Shown piece after piece: positions 13,147 through 15,735 of a DNA stretch of 15,735 bases. The position numbers and the translations under genes are program-made. The notes beneath the pieces are model-generated. The model made no database searches, had not been told where the DNA came from, and worked only from the letters and a program-made list of their open reading frames with translations. Position 1 is the stretch's first letter. Every line of letters starts with the position of its first letter. The stretch covers positions 1 to 15,735 of the forward strand of contig CAYMEO010000065.1 in assembly GCA_964389705.1 (NCBI GenBank). The letters run 5' to 3'. This stretch comes from PSLL01 sp964389705 (GTDB lineage: Bacteria > Desulfobacterota_D > UBA1144 > Nemesobacterales > CSP1-2).

Positions 13147-15735
13147 GCCCTTCCCGTCCCTTTATTCTTCGACCGGTTGCGACATCGCTTCTTATGGCGG
13201 CCATTTTGCTTGCCGGCCTTGTGGCATATAGGCAACTGCCTGTCTCCGCACTGCCAGAGGTTGACTATCCCACTATTCAGGTGATGACTTTCTATCCCGG
13301 AGCCAGTCCGGATATAATGGCCTCTGCCATCACCGCACCGCTCGAGAGGCAGTTCGGACAGGTTCCGGGTCTGAACCAGATGACATCAATAAGCTCTGGT
13401 GGCAGTTCAGTCATCACATTACAGTTCTCTCTAGACCTCAATATTGATGTGGCCGAACAAGAGGTACAGGCGGCTATCAACTCAGCACAGGCATATCTGC
13501 CGTCGGATCTTCCCACTCCGCCTATATATAGCAAAATAAACCCCGCCGATGCCCCAATTCTGACACTTGCGTTGACATCGAGCGTTATTCCGCTATCGAA
13601 GGTAGAAGACCTGGCCGATACGCGGTTTGTTCCAAAGATCTCACAGTTGCCGGGTGTCGGATTGGTGAGCATAAGTGGGGGCCAAAAGCCAGCTGTTCGT
13701 GTTCAGGTAAATCCCACTGCACTTTCATCATATGGTATAAACCTTGAGGATGTACGGATCGCGCTGCAACAGACAAGCGTCAACCAGGCCAAGGGTAATT
13801 TTGATGGGCCGCAGCAGTCATATCAAATCAATGCCAACGACCAGCTTTTGACGAGTAAGGATTACCGATCAACTGTGGTTGCGTATCGTAATGGAGCACC
13901 AGTAATGCTATCGGACGTGGCAAGGGTTATTGACGGTGCTGAAAACGTAAAGCAGGCGGCATGGATGAATAACGTTCCGGCGGTCATCGTCAATATCCAG
14001 AGGCAGCCGGGGGCAAATATCATACAGGTTGTAGACCGTATCAAGGCGCTTCTGCCACAACTCAGAAGCAATCTACCCTCTTCCATTCAGGTCTCGATCC
14101 TGATAGACCGCACCGCGATGATTCGCGCGTCTGTCAAAGATGTAGAGTTTGAACTCATACTGACAGTGGCACTTGTGGTAATGGTGATATTCCTCTTTTT
14201 ACGAAATCTATCCGCAACGGTAATTCCGAGTGTTGCGGTACCGCTCTCCCTCGTGGGGACATTCGCTGTGATGTATCTGCTCGGCTATAGCCTGAATAAT
14301 CTGACCCTCATGGCTCTTACGATTTCGACAGGCTTTGTTGTAGACGACGCAATTGTAATGATTGAGAACATTAGTCGTTATATTGAAGAAGGTGAAAAGC
14401 CCCTACAGGCTGCCTTGAAGGGTGCCGAGCAGATCGGATTCACTATTGTATCTTTAACTGTTTCTCTGATTGCCGTATTGATTCCGCTGCTATTTATGAG
14501 GGACATAGTGGGTCGACTGTTCCGGGAGTTCGCGATTACACTCAGCGTGACAATCATTGTCTCCGCGGTCGTCTCACTAACGCTCACACCAATGATGTGT
14601 GCCAAATTGCTACGTCACAAATCTGAGGCCCATCAGGGATGGTTTTATAGAGCATCGGAGCGCGCGTTCCAGAGTATTATCGAGTTTTATGGAAGGACAC
14701 TTCAGTGGGTTCTGAAACATGAAAGGGCGACTCTCTCGGTGGCCGTTGCCACCCTTGTCCTTACGATCTTGCTTTATATCGTTGTACCGAAAGGGTTTTT
14801 TCCCGTGCAGGATACGGGCATTATCCAGGGCATCTCAGAAGCGCCGCAGGAAATTTCATTCCTTGAGATGGCTCGCAGACAGCAGGCTCTTGCTCAGGTC
14901 ATTCTTAAGGATCCCGCGGTTGAGAGTCTTTCCTCATTCATCGGTGTGGATGGCACAAACACAACGCTCAATAGCGGGCGCATTCTCATTAATCTCAAGC
15001 CACTGTCTGAGCGCAAAATAGGTGCCGCCGATGTTATACGCCGCCTGCAGCCGGAACTGGCGAAGGTAAGTGGCATCACGCTTTACATGCAGCCGGTACA
15101 GGATCTGACGGTCGAGGATAGAGTCAGTCGAACACAGTTTCAGTATACCCTTGAGGACCCTGATGCGAATGAGTTGAACGCATGGGCATCGAAGTTGATA
15201 GACAGACTGAGGACACTTCCCCAACTCCGCGATGTGGCGACCGATCAGCAGACTCGGGGGCTGCAAGCAAAGCTCGTCATTGACCGTATTACAGCTTCGC
15301 GGCTTGGGATTACACCACAAGATATTGATAACACCCTATACGATGCATTCGGCCAACGGCAGATCTCGACACTGTTCACACAACTGAACCAATACCATGT
15401 AATTCTGGAAACGATGCCGGAATTTCAGAAGAATCCGGCTAAATTACAAGACATATATATCCGTTCTACAGTTTCGGACCCGGCACTAGCCGCGACCACG
15501 ACTACAAATCCTTCCACTTCTGTATCCGCCTCCACTATGAATGGAGGAGAAGTGCCGCTTAGCGCGTTCACTCATTTTGAGTCAGGAACCGCGCCCCTGT
15601 CTATAAATCATCAGGGGCAATTCCCTGTCGTCACAATCTCATTCAACTTAGCTCCAGGTGCGTCACTAGGTGGTGCCACTGATGCGATTGAAAAGGCTCG
15701 GAAGGAACTCAATATGCCCGCAAGTATTCAAGCGG
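13143..15735 (+). CDS. RND multidrug efflux permease, MdtB/MdtC-like (3' truncated by window)
   Basis: A proton-driven inner-membrane transporter of the HAE1-type RND family; 864 codons are visible without a stop, of roughly 1,030-1,050 expected. GTG at 13143 overlaps the adaptor stop (GTGA) and has GGGAGG (13131-13136) 6 nt upstream, so the two are translationally coupled. Visible are TM1 with FILRPVATSLLMAAILL, the porter-domain start ALPEVDYPTIQV, TM3-TM4 with LVGTFAVMYLLGYSLNNLTLM, and the proton-relay Asp401-Asp402 in GFVVDDAIVMIEN. The second-half porter domain follows (VPKGFFPVQDTG). APLSINHQGQFPVVTISFNL resembles MdtB/MdtC rather than AcrB. An unusual Thr/Ser/Ala-rich insertion of about 20 residues lies near 777-800. 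The exact MdtB or MdtC type cannot be settled from this piece. Confidence 0.95.
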   Translation, partial: MSPSRPFILRPVATSLLMAAILLAGLVAYRQLPVSALPEVDYPTIQVMTFYPGASPDIMASAITAPLERQFGQVPGLNQMTSISSGGSSVITLQFSLDLNIDVAEQEVQAAINSAQAYLPSDLPTPPIYSKINPADAPILTLALTSSVIPLSKVEDLADTRFVPKISQLPGVGLVSISGGQKPAVRVQVNPTALSSYGINLEDVRIALQQTSVNQAKGNFDGPQQSYQINANDQLLTSKDYRSTVVAYRNGAPVMLSDVARVIDGAENVKQAAWMNNVPAVIVNIQRQPGANIIQVVDRIKALLPQLRSNLPSSIQVSILIDRTAMIRASVKDVEFELILTVALVVMVIFLFLRNLSATVIPSVAVPLSLVGTFAVMYLLGYSLNNLTLMALTISTGFVVDDAIVMIENISRYIEEGEKPLQAALKGAEQIGFTIVSLTVSLIAVLIPLLFMRDIVGRLFREFAITLSVTIIVSAVVSLTLTPMMCAKLLRHKSEAHQGWFYRASERAFQSIIEFYGRTLQWVLKHERATLSVAVATLVLTILLYIVVPKGFFPVQDTGIIQGISEAPQEISFLEMARRQQALAQVILKDPAVESLSSFIGVDGTNTTLNSGRILINLKPLSERKIGAADVIRRLQPELAKVSGITLYMQPVQDLTVEDRVSRTQFQYTLEDPDANELNAWASKLIDRLRTLPQLRDVATDQQTRGLQAKLVIDRITASRLGITPQDIDNTLYDAFGQRQISTLFTQLNQYHVILETMPEFQKNPAKLQDIYIRSTVSDPALAATTTTNPSTSVSASTMNGGEVPLSAFTHFESGTAPLSINHQGQFPVVTISFNLAPGASLGGATDAIEKARKELNMPASIQA

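Noticed and set aside
1..15735. CRISPR arrays, insertion sequences, tRNA or rRNA genes
   Set aside because: No regularly spaced repeats, transposase motifs, or cloverleaf or rRNA sequence recognised on reading both strands.

Overview
The window looks like chromosome from an uncultured Gram-negative bacterium. Evidence for an outer membrane is a lipoprotein with a signal peptide and TPRs, and an RND-type efflux adaptor with its permease. UbiE/MenG points to a respiratory quinone. Base composition is moderate to AT-rich. A deltaproteobacterium-like or Dadabacteria-like lineage would fit, but this is a weak inference: no rRNA is present and no search could be run.

Layout: (1) 1-4468, plus strand: gyrA with its own promoter, a TPR lipoprotein whose TTG start lies inside the end of gyrA, then a hotdog thioesterase and a glutathione S-transferase 2 nt apart. 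(2) 4666-5892, minus strand: a MEMO1-family protein with an extra N-terminal domain. (3) 5961-8232: a CGNR zinc-finger regulator (minus) divergent from a VOC-family protein and a PNPOx-like flavin-binding gene (plus). The intergenic region holds back-to-back sigma70-like promoters and three dyads of the same type, placed as expected for autoregulation. The PNPOx-like gene has a single in-frame amber codon where a Trp is expected. (4) 8244-10517, minus strand: ubiE/menG followed by an orphan hydantoinase-B gene whose conserved N-terminus extends upstream of its first ATG with no canonical start codon. (5) 10676-11560, minus strand: metF. (6) 11932-15735, plus strand: an MdtA-like adaptor overlapping an MdtB/C-like RND permease that runs off the window.

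Composition is mosaic. By eye, MEMO, hyuB and ubiE are about 33-40% GC and gyrA is only slightly higher. The CGNR/VOC/PNPOx block and metF/mdt are about 47-55% GC and use CGN Arg codons far more. The middle therefore looks like an accessory patch set among conserved genes. No tRNA, rRNA, CRISPR array or insertion sequence was seen. The most interesting material is the CGNR regulator with its dyads, the amber-interrupted PNPOx-like gene and the start-less hyuB.
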